Below, in pieces: positions 37,631-49,758 of a DNA stretch of 64,000 nt (the first letter of the stretch is position 1; each line of letters begins with the position of its first letter). Below the pieces are notes generated by a model. It did not search any database and had not been told where the DNA came from. It saw only the letters and a list, made by a program, of their open reading frames with translations. The stretch comes from Hydractinia symbiolongicarpus. Taxonomy: Eukaryota > Cnidaria > Hydrozoa > Anthoathecata > Hydractiniidae. The position numbers were made by a program, and so were the translations under genes. The DNA is taken from the NCBI RefSeq assembly GCF_029227915.1, contig NC_079877.1, positions 5,334,001-5,398,000 of the forward strand, in the 5' to 3' direction.

Positions 37631-40600
37631 AAAGAAAGTACCCTGTGAGTAAACTCATTTCCAGAACGATTTTTTAAATTATTTTTTCACCACTAAAACG
37701 CATGAGACTTGTAGTTTTCAAAAATGTTTTCATTTTTGATGAGACGCTGAATAAAAGAAGTTTAATCGCCGGCGAACGAAAACCCGCGATTTCCCGTAAA
37801 TCCCGGGCTTAACCCGTATAGTCAAAAGTATACAAAGAAAGTAACCAGGGAGTAAACTCATTTCCCAAACGTTTTTTTAAATTATTATTTAACCACTAAA
37901 ACGCATGAGACTTGTAGTTTTCAAGAATGTTTTCATTTTTGATGAGACGCTGAATAAAAGCAGTTTAATCGCCGGCAAACGAAAACCCGCGATTTCCCGT
38001 AAATCCCGGGCTTGGCACGTATAGTCGAATGTATACAAAGAAAGTACCCTGTGAGTAAACTCATTTCCAGATCGATTTTTTAAAATATTTTTTCACCACT
38101 AAAACGCATAAGACTTGTAGTTTTTAAAAATGTTTTCATTTTTGATGAGACGCTGAATAAAAGAAGTTTAATCGCCGGCAAACTAAAACCCGCGATTTCC
38201 CGTAAATCCGGGGCTTGGCCCGTATAGTCGAATGTATACAAAGAAAGTACCCAGGGAGTAAACTCATTTCCCGAACGATTTTTTAAATTTTTTTTTCACC
38301 ACTAAAACGCATGAGACTTGTAGTTTTCAAAAATGTTTTCATTTTTGATGAGACGCTTAATGAAAGAGGTTTAATCGCCGGAAAACGAAAACCCGCGATT
38401 TCCCGTAAATCCCGGGCTTGGCCCGTATAGTCGAATGTATAAAAAGAAAGTACCCTGTGTGTAAACTCATTTCCAGAACGATTTTTTAAATTATTTTTTC
38501 ACCACTAAAACGCATCAGACTTGTAGTTTTTAAAAATGTTTACATTTTTGATGAGACGCTGAATAAAAGAAGTTTAATCGCCGGCAAACGAAAACCCGCG
38601 ATTTCCCGTAAATCCCGGCTTGGCCTGTATAGTCAAAAGTATACAAAGAAAGTACCCAGGGAGTAAACTCATTTCCCGAACGATCTTTTAAATTATTTTT
38701 TCACCACTAAAACGCATGAGACTTGTAGTTTTCAAAAATGTTTTCATTTTTGATGAGACGCTGAATAAAAGAAGTTTAATCGCTGGCAAACGAAAACCCG
38801 CGATTTCCCGTAAATCCCGGGCTTGGCCCGCATAGTCGAATGTATACGAAGAAAGTACCCTGTGAGTAAACTCATTTCCAGAACGATTTTTTAAATTATT
38901 TTTTCACCACTAAAGCCCATGAGACTTGTAGTTTTTAAAAATGTTTTCATTTTTGATGAGACGCTGAATAAAAGAAGTTTAATCGCCGGCAAACGAAAAC
39001 CCGCGATTTCCCGTAAATCCCGGCTTGGCCCGTATAGTCAAAAGTATACAAAAAAAGTACCCAGGGAGTAAAATCATTTCCCGAATGATTTTTTAAATAA
39101 TTTTTTCACCACTAAAACGCATGAGACTTGTAGTTTTCAAAAATGTTTTCATTTTTGATGAGACGCTGAATAAAAGAAGTTTAATCGCTGGCAAACGAAA
39201 ACCCGCGATTTCCCGTAAATCCCGGGCTTGGCACGTATAGTCGAATGTATACAAAGAAAGTACCCTGTGAGTAAACTCATTTCCAGAACGATTTTTTAAA
39301 TTATTTTTTCACCACTAAAGCCCATGAGACTTGTAGTTTTTAAAAATGTTTTCATTTTTGATGAGACGCTGAATAAAAGAAGTTTAATCGCCGGCAAACG
39401 AAAACCCGCGATTTCCCGTAAATCCCGGCTTGGCCCGTATAGTCAAAAGTATACAAAGAAAGTACCCAGGAAGTAAAATCATTTCCCGAACGATTTTTTA
39501 AATTATTTTTTCACCACTAAAACGCATGAGACTTGTAGTTTTCAAAAATGTTTTCATTTTTGATGAGACGCTGACTAAAAGAAGTTTAATCGATGGCAAA
39601 CGAAAACCCGCGATTTCCCGTAAATCCCGGGCTTGGCACTTATAGTCGAATGTATACAAAGAAGGTACCCTGTGAGTAAACTCATTTCCAGAACGATTTT
39701 TTAAATTATTTTTTCACCACTAAAGCCCATGAGACTTGTAGTTTTGAAAAATGTTTTCATTTTTGATGAGACGCTGAATAAAAGAAGTTTATTCGCCGGC
39801 AAACGAAAACCCGCGATTTCCCGTAAATTCCGGCTTGGCCCGTATAGTCAAAAGTATACAAAGAAAGTACCCAGGGAGTAAAATCATTTCCCGAACGATT
39901 TTTTAAATTATTTTTTCACCACTAAAACGCATGAGACTTGTAGTTTTCAAAATATTTTTTATTTTTGATGAGGCGCTGAATAAAAGCAGTTTAATCGCCG
40001 GCAAACGAAAACCTGCGATTTCCCTAAATCCCGGACTCGGCCCGTATAGTCAAAAGTATACAAAGAAAGTACCCAGGGAGTAAACTCATTTCCAGAACGA
40101 TTTTTTAAATTATATTTTCACCACTAAAACGCATAAAACTTGTAGTTTTCAAAAATGTTTTCATTTTTGATGAGACGCTGACTAAAAGAAGTTTAATCGA
40201 TGGCAAACGAAAACCCGCGATTTCCCGTAAATCCCGGGCTTGGCACGTATAGTCGAATGTATACAAAGAAAGTACCCTGTGAGTAAACTCATTTCCAGAA
40301 CGATTTTTTAAATTATTTTTTCACCACTAAAGCCCATGAGACTTGTAGTTTTGAAAAATGTTTTCATTTTTGATGAGACGCTGAATAAAAGGAGTTTATT
40401 CGCCGGCAAACGAAAACCCGCGATTTCCCGTAAATTCCAGCTTGGCCCGTATAGTCAAAAGTATACAAAGAAAGTACCCAGGGAGTAAACTCATTTCCCA
40501 AACGATTTTTTAAATTATTTTTTCACCACTAAAACGCATGAGACTTGTAGTTTTCAAGAATGTTTTTATTTTTGATGAGACGCTGAATAAAAGCAGTTTA

Positions 40601-41917
40601 ATCGCCGGCAAACGAAAACCCGCGATTTCCCGTAAATCCCGGGCTTGGCACGTATAGTCGAATGTATACAAAGAAAGTACCCTGTGAGTAAACTCATTTC
40701 CAGAACGATTTTTTAAATTATTTTTTCACCACTAAAACGCATGAGACTTGTAGTTTTCAAAAATGTTTTCATTTTTGATGAGACGCTGAATAAAAGAAGT
40801 TTAATCGCCGGCGAACGAAAACCCGCGATTTCCCGTAAATCCCGTGCTTGGCCCGTATAGTCAAAAGTAAACAAAGAAAGTAACCAGGGAGTAAACTCAT
40901 TTCCCAAACGTTTTTTTAAATTATTATTTCACCACTAAAACGCATGAGACTTGTAGTTTTCAAGAATGTTTTCATTTTTGATGAGACGCTGAATAAAAGC
41001 AGTTTAATCGCCGGCAAACGAAAACCCGCGATTTCCCGTAAATCCCGGGCTTGGCACGTATAGTCGAATGTATACAAAGAAATTACCCTGTGAGTAAACT
41101 CATTTCCAGATCGATTTTTTAAATTATTTTTTCACCACTAAAACGCATAAGACTTGTAGTTTTTAAAAATGTTTTCATTTTTGATGAGACGCTGAATAAA
41201 AGAAGTTTAATCGCCGGCGAACGAAAACCCGCGATTTCCCGTAAATCCGGGGCTTGGCCCGTATAGTCGAATGTATACAAAGAAAGTACCCTGTGTGTAA
41301 ACTCATTTCCAGAACGATTTTTTAAATTATTTTTTCACCACTAAAACGCATCAGACTTGTAGTTTTTAAAAATGTTTACATTTTTGATGAGACGCTGAAT
41401 AAAAGAAGTTTAATCGCCGGCAAACGAAAACCCGCGATTTCCCGTAAATCGCGGCTTGGCCTGTATAGTCAAAAGTATACAAAGAAATTACCCAGGGAGT
41501 AAACTCATTTCCCGAACGATTTTTTAAATTATTTTTGCACCACTAAAACGCATGAGACTTGTAGTTTTCAAAAATGTTTTCATTTTTGATGAGACGCTGA
41601 ATAAAAGAAGTTTAATCGCTGGCAAACGAAAACCCCCGATTTCCCGTAAATCCCGGGCTTGGCCCGCATAGTCGAATGTATACGAAGAAAGTACCCTGTG
41701 AGTAAACTCATTTCCAGAACGATTTTTTAAATTATTTTTTCACCACTAAAGCCCATGAGACTTGTAGTTTTCAAGAATGTTTTCATTTTTGATGAGACGC
41801 TGAATAAAAGCAGTTTAATCGCCGGCAAACGAAAACCCGCGATTTCCCGTAAATCCCGGGCTTGGCACGTATAGTCGAATGTATACAAAGAAATTACCCT
41901 GTGAGTAAACTCATTTC

Positions 41918-43446
41918 CAGATCGATTTTTTAAATTATTTTTTCACCACTAAAACGCATAAGACTTGTAGTTTTTAAAAATGTTTTCATTTTTGATGAGA
42001 CGCTGAATAAAAGAAGTTTAATCGCCGGCAAACTAAAACCCGCGATTTCCCGTAAATCCGGGGCTTGGCCCGTATAGTCGAATGTATACAAAGAAAGTAC
42101 CCAGGGAGTAAACTCATTTCCCGAAAGATTTTTTAAATTTTTTTTTTCACCACTAAAACGCATGAGACTTGTAGTTTTCAAAAATGTTTTCATTTTTGAT
42201 GAGACGCTTAATGAAAGAGGTTTAATCGCCGGAAAACGAAAACCAGCGATTTCCCGTAAATCCCGGGCTTGGCCCGCATAGTCGAATGTATACAAAGAAA
42301 GTACCCTGTGTGTAAACTCATTTCCAGAACGATTTTTTAAATTATTTTTTCACCACTAAAACGCATCAGACTTGTAGTTTTTAAAAATTTTTACATTTTT
42401 GATGAGACGCTGAATAAAAGATGTTTAATCGCCGGCAAACGAAAACCCGCGATTTCCCGTAAATCGCGGCTTGGCCTGTATAGTCAAAAGTATACAAAGA
42501 AAGTACCCAGGGAGTAAACTCATTTCCCGAACGATTTTTTAAATTATTTTTTCACCACTAAAACGCATGAGACTTGTAGTTTTTAAAAATGTTTTCATTT
42601 TTGATGAGACGCTGAATAAAAGAAGTTTAATCGCTGGCAAACGAAAACCCGCGATTTCCCGTAAATCCCGGGCTTGGCCCGCATAGTCGAATGTATACGA
42701 AGAAAGTACCCTGTGAGTAAACTCATTTCCAGAACGATTTTTTAAATTATTTTTTCACCACTAAAGCCCATGAGACTTGTAGTTTTTAAAAATGTTTTCA
42801 TTTTTGATGAGACGCTGAATAAAAGAAGTTTAATCGCCGGCAAACGAAAACCCGCGATTTCCCGTAAATCCCGGCTTGGCCCGTATAGTCAAAAGTATAC
42901 AAAAAAAGTACCCAGGGAGTAAAATCATTTCCCGAATGATTTTTTAAATACTTTTTTCACCACTAAAACGCATGAGACTTGTAGTTTTCAAAAATGTTTT
43001 CATTTTTGATGAGACGCTGAATAAAAGAAGTTTAATCGCTGGCAAACGAAAACCCGCGATTTCCCGTAAATCCCGGGCTTGGCACGTATAGTCGAATGTA
43101 TACAAAGAAAGTACCCTGTGAGTAAACTCATTTCCAGAACGATTTTTTAAATTATTTTTTCACCACTAAAGCCCATGAGACTTGTAGTTTTTAAAAATGT
43201 TTTCATCTTTGATGAGACGCTGAATAAAAGAAGTTTAATCGCCGGCAAACGAAACCCGCGATTTCCCGTAAATCCCGGCTTGGCCCGTATAGTCAAAAGT
43301 ATACAAAGAAAGTACCCAGGGAGTAAAATCATTTCCCGAACGATTTTTTAAATTATTTTTTCACCACTAAAACGCATGAGACTTGTAGTTTTCAAAAATG
43401 TTTTCATTTTTGATGAGACGCTGACTAAAAGAAGTTTAATCGATGG
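41918..43446 (-). repeat. Ordered multi-unit block (1521 bp between markers), dispersed copy
   Basis: From CAGATCG (41918) to ATCGATGG (43439) the order is: AAACTAAAACCCGCG/GGGGC unit; type C unit; CCCTGTGTG/CATCAGAC unit; CTGGC/CCGCATAGTCG/GTATACGAAG unit; type D; CGAATGATTTTTTAAATA unit; type D; type E. The same order with the same 1521-bp marker spacing begins at 36041 and at 38068. A version 202 bp shorter begins at 29553. Confidence 0.85.
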
Positions 43447-43899
43447 CAAACGAAAACCCGCGATTTCCCGTAAATCCCGGGCTTGGCACGTATAGTCGAA
43501 TGTATACAAAGAAAGTACCCTGTGAGTAAACTCATTTCCAGAACGATTTTTTAAATTATTTTTTCACCACTAAAGCCCATGAGACTTGTAGTTTTAAAAA
43601 ATGTTTTCATTTTTGATGAGACGCTGAATAAAAGAAGTTTATTCGCCGGCAAACAAAAACCCGCGATTTCCCGTAAATTCCGGCTTGGCCCGTATAGTCA
43701 AAAGTATACAAAGAAAGTACCCAGGGAGTAAAATCATTTCCCGAACGATTTTTTAAATTATATTTTCACCACTAAAACGCATAAAACTTGTAGTTTTTAA
43801 AAATGTTTTCATTTTTGATGAGACGCTGAATAAAAGAAGTTTAATCGCCGGCAAACGAAAACCCGCGATTTCCCGTAAATCCCGGGCTTGGCACGTATA

Positions 43900-46800
43900 G
43901 TCGAATGTATACAAAGAAAGTACCCTGTGAGTAAACTCATTTCCAGAACGATTTTTTAAATTATTTTTTCACCACTAAAACGCATGAGACTTGTAGTTTT
44001 CAAAAATGTTTTCATTTTTGATGAGACGCTGAATAAAAGAACTTTAATCGCCGGCGAACGAAAACCCGCGATTTCCCGTAAATCCCGGGCTTGGCCCGTA
44101 TAGTCAAAAGTATACAAAGAAAGTACCCAGGGAGTAAACTCATTTCCCAAACGATTTTTTAAATTATTATTTCACCACTAAAACGCATGAGACTTGTAGT
44201 TTTTAAGAATGTTTTCATTTTTGATGAGACGCTGAATAAAAGCAGTTTAATCGCCGGCAAACGAAAACCCGCGATTTCCCGTAAATCCCGGGCTTGGCAC
44301 GTATAGTCGAATGTATACAAAGAAAGTACCCTGTGAGTAAACTCATTTCCAGAACGATTTTTTAAATTATTTTTTCACCACTAAAACGCATGAGACTTGT
44401 AGTTTTCAAAAATGTTTTCATTTTTGATGAGACGCTGAATAAAAGAAGTTTAATCGCCGGCGAACGAAAACCCGCGATTTCCCGTAAATCCCGGGCTTGG
44501 CACGTATAGTCAAAAGTATACAAAGAAAGTAACCAGGGAGTAAACTCATTTCCCAAACGTTTTTTTAAATTATTATTTCACCACTAAAACGCATGAGACT
44601 TGTAGTTTTTAAAAATGTTTTCATTTTTGATGAGACGCTGAATAAAAGAAGTTTAATCGCCGGCAAACGAAAACCCGCGATTTCACGCAAATCGCGGCTT
44701 GGCCTGTATAGTCAAAAGTATACAAAGAAAGTACCCAGGGAGTAAACTCATTTCCCGAACGATTTTTTAAATTATTTTTTCACCACTAAAACGCATGAGA
44801 CTTGTAGTTTTCAAAAATGTTTTCATTTTTGATGAGACGCTGAATAAAAGAAGTTTAATCGCTGGCAAACGAAAACCCGCGATTTCCCGTAAATCCCGGG
44901 CTTGGCCCGCATAGTCGAATGTATACAAAGAAAGTACCCTGTGAGTAAACTCATTTCCAGAACGATTTTTTAAATTATTTTTTCACCACTAAAGCCCATG
45001 AGACTTGTAGTTTTTAAAAATGTTTTCATTTTTGATGAGACGCTGAATAAAAGAAGTTTAATCGCCGGCAAACGAAAACCCGCGATTTCCCGTAAATCCC
45101 GGCTTGGCCCGTATAGTCAAAAGTATACAAAAAAAGTACCCAGGGAGTAAAATCATTTCCCGAATGATTTTTTAAATAATTTTTTCACCACTAAAACGCA
45201 TGAGACTTGTAGTTTTCAAAAATGTTTTCATTTTTGATGAGACGCTGAATAAAAGCAGTTTAATCGCCGGCAAACGAAAACCTGCGATTTCCCTAAATCC
45301 CGGACTCGGCCCGTATAGTCGAATGTATACAAAGAAAGTACCCTGTGAGTAAACTCATTTCCAGAACGATTTTTTATATTATTTTTTCACCACTAAAACG
45401 CATGAGACTTGTAGTTTTCAAAAATGTTTTCATTTTTGATGAGACGCTGAATAAAAGAACTTTAATCGCCGGCGAACGAAAACCCGCGATTTCCCGTAAA
45501 TCCCGGGCTTGGCCCGTATAGTCAAAAGTATACAAAGAAAGTACCCAGGGAGTAAACTCATTTCCCAAACGATTTTTTAAATTATTATTTCACCACTAAA
45601 ACGCATGAGACTTGTAGTTTTCAAGAATGTTTTCATTTTTGATGAGACGCTGAATAAAAGCAGTTTAATCGCCGGCAAACGAAAACCCGCGATTTCCCGT
45701 AAATCCCGGGCTTGGCACGTATAGTCGAATGTATACAAAGAAAGTACCCTGTGAGTAAACTCATTTCCAGAACGATTTTTTAAATTATTTTTTCACCACT
45801 AAAACGCATGAGACTTGTAGTTTTCAAAAATGTTTTCATTTTTGATGAGACGCTGAATAAAAGAAGTTTAATCGCCGGCGAACGAAAACCCGCGATTTCC
45901 CGTAAATCCCGGGCTTGGCCCGTATAGTCAAAAGTATACAAAGAAAGTAACCAGGGAGTAAACTCATTTCCCAAACGTTTTTTTAAATTATTATTTCACC
46001 ACTAAAACGCATGAGACTTGTAGTTTTCAAGAATGTTTTCATTTTTGATGAGACGCTGAATAAAAGCAGTTTAATCGCCGGCAAACGAAAACCCGCGATT
46101 TCCCGTAAATCCCGGGCTTGGCACGTATAGTCGAATGTATACAAAGAAAGTACCCTGTGAGTAAACTCATTTCCAGAACGATTTTTTAAATTATTTTTTC
46201 ACCACTAAAACGCATGCGACTTGTAGTTTTCAAAAATGTTTTCATTTTTGATGAGACGCTGAATAAAAGAAGTTTAATCGCCGGCGAACGAAAACCCGCG
46301 ATTTCCCGTAAATCCCGGGCTTGGCCCGTATAGTCAAAAGTATACAAAGAAAGTAACCAGGGAGTAAACTCATTTCCCAAACGTTTTTTTAAATTATTAT
46401 TTCACCACTAAAACGCATGAGACTTGTAGTTTTTAAAAATGTTTTCATTTTTGATGAGACGCTGAATAAAAGAAGTTTAATCGCCGGCAAACGAAAACCC
46501 GCGATTTCACGCAAATCGCGGCTTGGCCTGTATAGTCAAAAGTATACAAAGAAAGTACCCAGGGAGTAAACTCATTTCCCGAACGATTTTTTAAATTATT
46601 TTTTCACCACTAAAACGCATGAGACTTGTAGTTTTCAAAAATGTTTTCATTTTTGATGAGACGCTGAATAAAAGAAGTTTAATCGCTGGCAAACGAAAAC
46701 CCGCGATTTCCCGTAAATCCCGGGCTTGGCCCGCATAGTCGAATGTATACAAAGAAAGTACCCTGTGAGTAAACTCATTTCCAGAACGATTTTTTAAATT

Positions 46801-47720
46801 ATTTTTTCACCACTAAAGCCCATGAGACTTGTAGTTTTTAAAAATGTTTTCATTTTTGATGAGACGCTGAATAAAAGAAGTTTAATCGCCGGCAAACGAA
46901 AACCCGCGATTTCCCGTAAATCCCGGCTTGGCCCGTATAGTCAAAAGTATACAAAGAAAGTAACCAGGGAGTAAACTCATTTCCCAAACGTTTTTTTAAA
47001 TTATTATTTCACCACTAAAACGCATGAGACTTGTAGTTTTCAAGAATGTTTTCATTTTTGATGAGACGCTGAATAAAAGCAGTTTAATCGCCGGCAAACG
47101 AAAACCCGCGATTTCCCGTAAATCCCGGGCTTGGCACGTATAGTCGAATGTATACAAAGAAAGTACCCTGTGAGTAAACTCATTTCCAGAACGATTTTTT
47201 AAATTATTTTTTCACCACTAAAACGCATGCGACTTGTAGTTTTCAAAAATGTTTTCATTTTTGATGAGACGCTGAATAAAAGAAGTTTAATCGCCGGCGA
47301 ACGAAAACCCGCGATTTCCCGTAAATCCCGGGCTTGGCCCGTATAGTCAAAAGTATACAAAGAAAGTAACCAGGGAGTAAACTCATTTCCCAAACGTTTT
47401 TTTAAATTATTATTTCACCACTAAAACGCATGAGACTTGTAGTTTTTAAAAATGTTTTCATTTTTGATGAGACGCTGAATAAAAGAAGTTTAATCGCCGG
47501 CAAACGAAAACCCGCGATTTCACGCAAATCGCGGCTTGGCCTGTATAGTCAAAAGTATACAAAGAAAGTACCCAGGGAGTAAACTCATTTCCCGAACGAT
47601 TTTTTAAATTATTTTTTCACCACTAAAACGCATGAGACTTGTAGTTTTCAAAAATGTTTTCATTTTTGATGAGACGCTGAATAAAAGAAGTTTAATCGCT
47701 GGCAAACGAAAACCCGCGAT
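43900..47720 (-). repeat. Nested higher-order repeats of 5, 7 and 9 units
   Basis: The private string TTTCACGCAAATCGCGG occurs at 44681, 46505 and 47518, with steps of 1824 and 1013 bp. CATGCGACTTG, a private change, occurs twice 1013 bp apart (about 46214 and 47227). Type F units repeat at 406 bp within the block. Confidence 0.8.
45737..45939 (-). repeat. Reference monomer, type F (GCCGGCGAACG), 203 bp
   Basis: Marked by CGCCGGCGAACGAAAACC (the common form has GGCAAACG). It is usually followed in the next unit by AAGTAACCAGGGAG and AAACGTTTTTTTAAATTATT. Found from about 21148 to about 47300. In the forward reading this change makes the phrase IAGFRSPAIK in the spurious translation instead of IAGFRLPAIK, a convenient marker and nothing more. 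Confidence 0.75.
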
Positions 47721-48369
47721 TTCCCGTAAATCCCGGGCTTGGCCCGCATAGTCGAATGTATACAAAGAAAGTACCCTGTGAGTAAACTCATTTCCAGAAC
47801 GATTTTTTAAATTATTTTTTCACCACTAAAGCCCATGAGACTTGTAGTTTTTAAAAATGTTTTCATTTTTGATGAGACGCTGAATAAAAGAAGTTTAATC
47901 GCCGGCAAACGAAAACCCGCGATTTCCCGTAAATCCCGGCTTGGCCCGTATAGTCAAAAGTATGCAAAGAAAGTACCCAGGGAGTAAACTCATTTCCCGA
48001 ACGATTTTTTAAATTATTTTTTCACCACTAAAACGCATGAGACTTGTAGTTTTCAAAAATGTTTTCATTTTTGATGAGACGCTGATTAAAAGCAGTTTAA
48101 TCGCCGGCAAACGAAAACCTGCGATTTCCCTAAATCCCGGACTCGGCCGTATAGTCAAAAGTATACAAAGAAAGTACGCAGGGAGTAAACTCATTTCCAG
48201 AACGATTTTTTAAATTATTTTTTCACCACTAAAACGCATAAGACTTGTAGTTTTTAAAAATGTTTTCATTTTTGATGAGACGCTGAATAAAAGAAGTTTA
48301 GTCGCCGGCAAACGAAAACCTGCGATTTCCCGTAAATCCCGGGCTTGGCCCGTATAGTCAAAAGTATAC

Positions 48370-48570
48370 AAAGAAAGTACCCAGGGAGTAAACTCATTTC
48401 CCGGACGATTTTTTATATTATTTTTTTACCACTAAACGCATGAGACTTGTAGTTTTCAAAATATTTTCTTATTTGATGGGACGCTGAATAAAAGAAGTTT
48501 AATCGCCGGCAAACGAAAATCCGCGATTTCCCGTAAATCCCGGACTCGGCCCGTATAGTCAAAAGTATAC
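48370..48570 (-). repeat. Most degenerate monomer seen, 201 bp
   Basis: This unit carries an unusual cluster of private changes: CCCGGACG, TTTTTATATTA, TTTTTTTACCACTAAACGC with a lost A, CAAAATATTTTCTTATTTGATGGGACG (dyad destroyed) and CGAAAATCCGCG. It sits at the transition between the type D/F-rich region and the type G-rich region, where less homogenised units would be expected. Confidence 0.75.
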
Positions 48571-49583
48571 AAAGAAAGTACCCAGGGAGTAAACTCATTT
48601 CTCGCACGATTTTTTAAATTATTTTTTCACCACTAAAACGCATGAGACTTGTAGTTTTCAAAAATGTTTTCATTTTTGATGAGACGCTTAAAGAAAGAGG
48701 TTTAATTGCCGGCAAACGAAATCCCGCGTTTTCCCGTAAATCCGAGGCTTGGCCCGTATAGTCGAATGTATACAAAGAAAGTACCCAGGGAGTAAACTCA
48801 TTTCCCGAACGATTTTTTAAATTTTTTTTCACCACTAAAACGCATGAGACTTGTAGTTTTCAAAAATGTTTTCATTTTTGATGAGACGCTTAATGAAAGA
48901 GGTTTAATCGCCGGAAAACGAAAACCCGCGATTTCCTGTAAATCCCGGGCTTGGCCCGTATAGTGGAATGTATACAAAGAAAGTACCCTGTGAGTAAACT
49001 CATTTCCAGAACGATTTTTTAAATTATTTTTTCACCACTAAAACGCATAAGACTTGTAGTTTTTAAAAATGTTTTCATTTTTGATGAGACGCTGAATAAA
49101 AGAAGTTTAATCGCCGGCAAACGAAAACCCGCGATTTCCGGTAATTCCCGAGCTTGGCCCGTATAGTCAAAAGTATACAAAGAAAGTACCCAGGGAGTAA
49201 ACTCATTTCCCAAACGATTTTTTAATTTATCTTTTCACCACTATAACGCATGAGACTTGTAGTTTTCAAAAATGTTTTCATTTTTGATGAGACGCTTAAA
49301 GAAAGAGGTTTAATCGCCGGCAAACGAAATCCCGCGTTTTCCCGTAAATCGGAGGCTTGGCCCGTATAGTCGAATGTATACAAAGAAAGTACCCAGGGAG
49401 TAAACTCATTTCCCGAACGATTTTTTAATTTTTTTTTCACCACTAAAACGCATGAGACTTTTAGTTTTCAAAAATGTTTTCATTTTTGATGAGACGCTTA
49501 ATGAAAGAGGTTTAATCGCCGGAAAACGAAAACCCGCGATTTCCTGTAAATCCCGGGCTTGGCCCGTATAGTCGAATGTATAC

Positions 49584-49758
49584 AAAGAAAGTACCCTGTG
49601 AGTAAACTCATTTCCAGAACGATTTTTTAAATTATTTTTTCATCACTAAAACGCATAAGACTTGTAGTTTTTAAAAATGTTTTCATTTTTGATGAGACGC
49701 TGAATAAAAGAAGTTTAATCGCCGGCAAACGGCTTGGCCCGTATAGTCGAATGTATAC
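49584..49758 (-). repeat. Short monomer, 175 bp (28-bp internal deletion), copy 1
   Basis: GCCGGCAAAC is joined directly to GGCTTGGCCCG. The 28 bp that normally lie between them (the AAAACCCGCGATTTCC region) are missing, so GTATAC sites are 175 bp apart. The identical join occurs at 52598-52772 and 53786-53960, so it arose once and was copied. Confidence 0.9.

Larger units (their letters stand above)
36000..39705 (-). repeat. Higher-order repeat, 2027 bp (10 units), nearly two copies
   Basis: Private strings recur at +2027: TTTTAAAATATTTTTTC (TAAAATA at 36054 and 38081), CGAACGATCTTTTAAATT, GTATACGAAGAAAG and CCCAGGAAGTAAAATC. The correspondence breaks off near 39705, where one copy continues with ACTAAAACGC and the other with ACTAAAGCCC. 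Confidence 0.9.
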
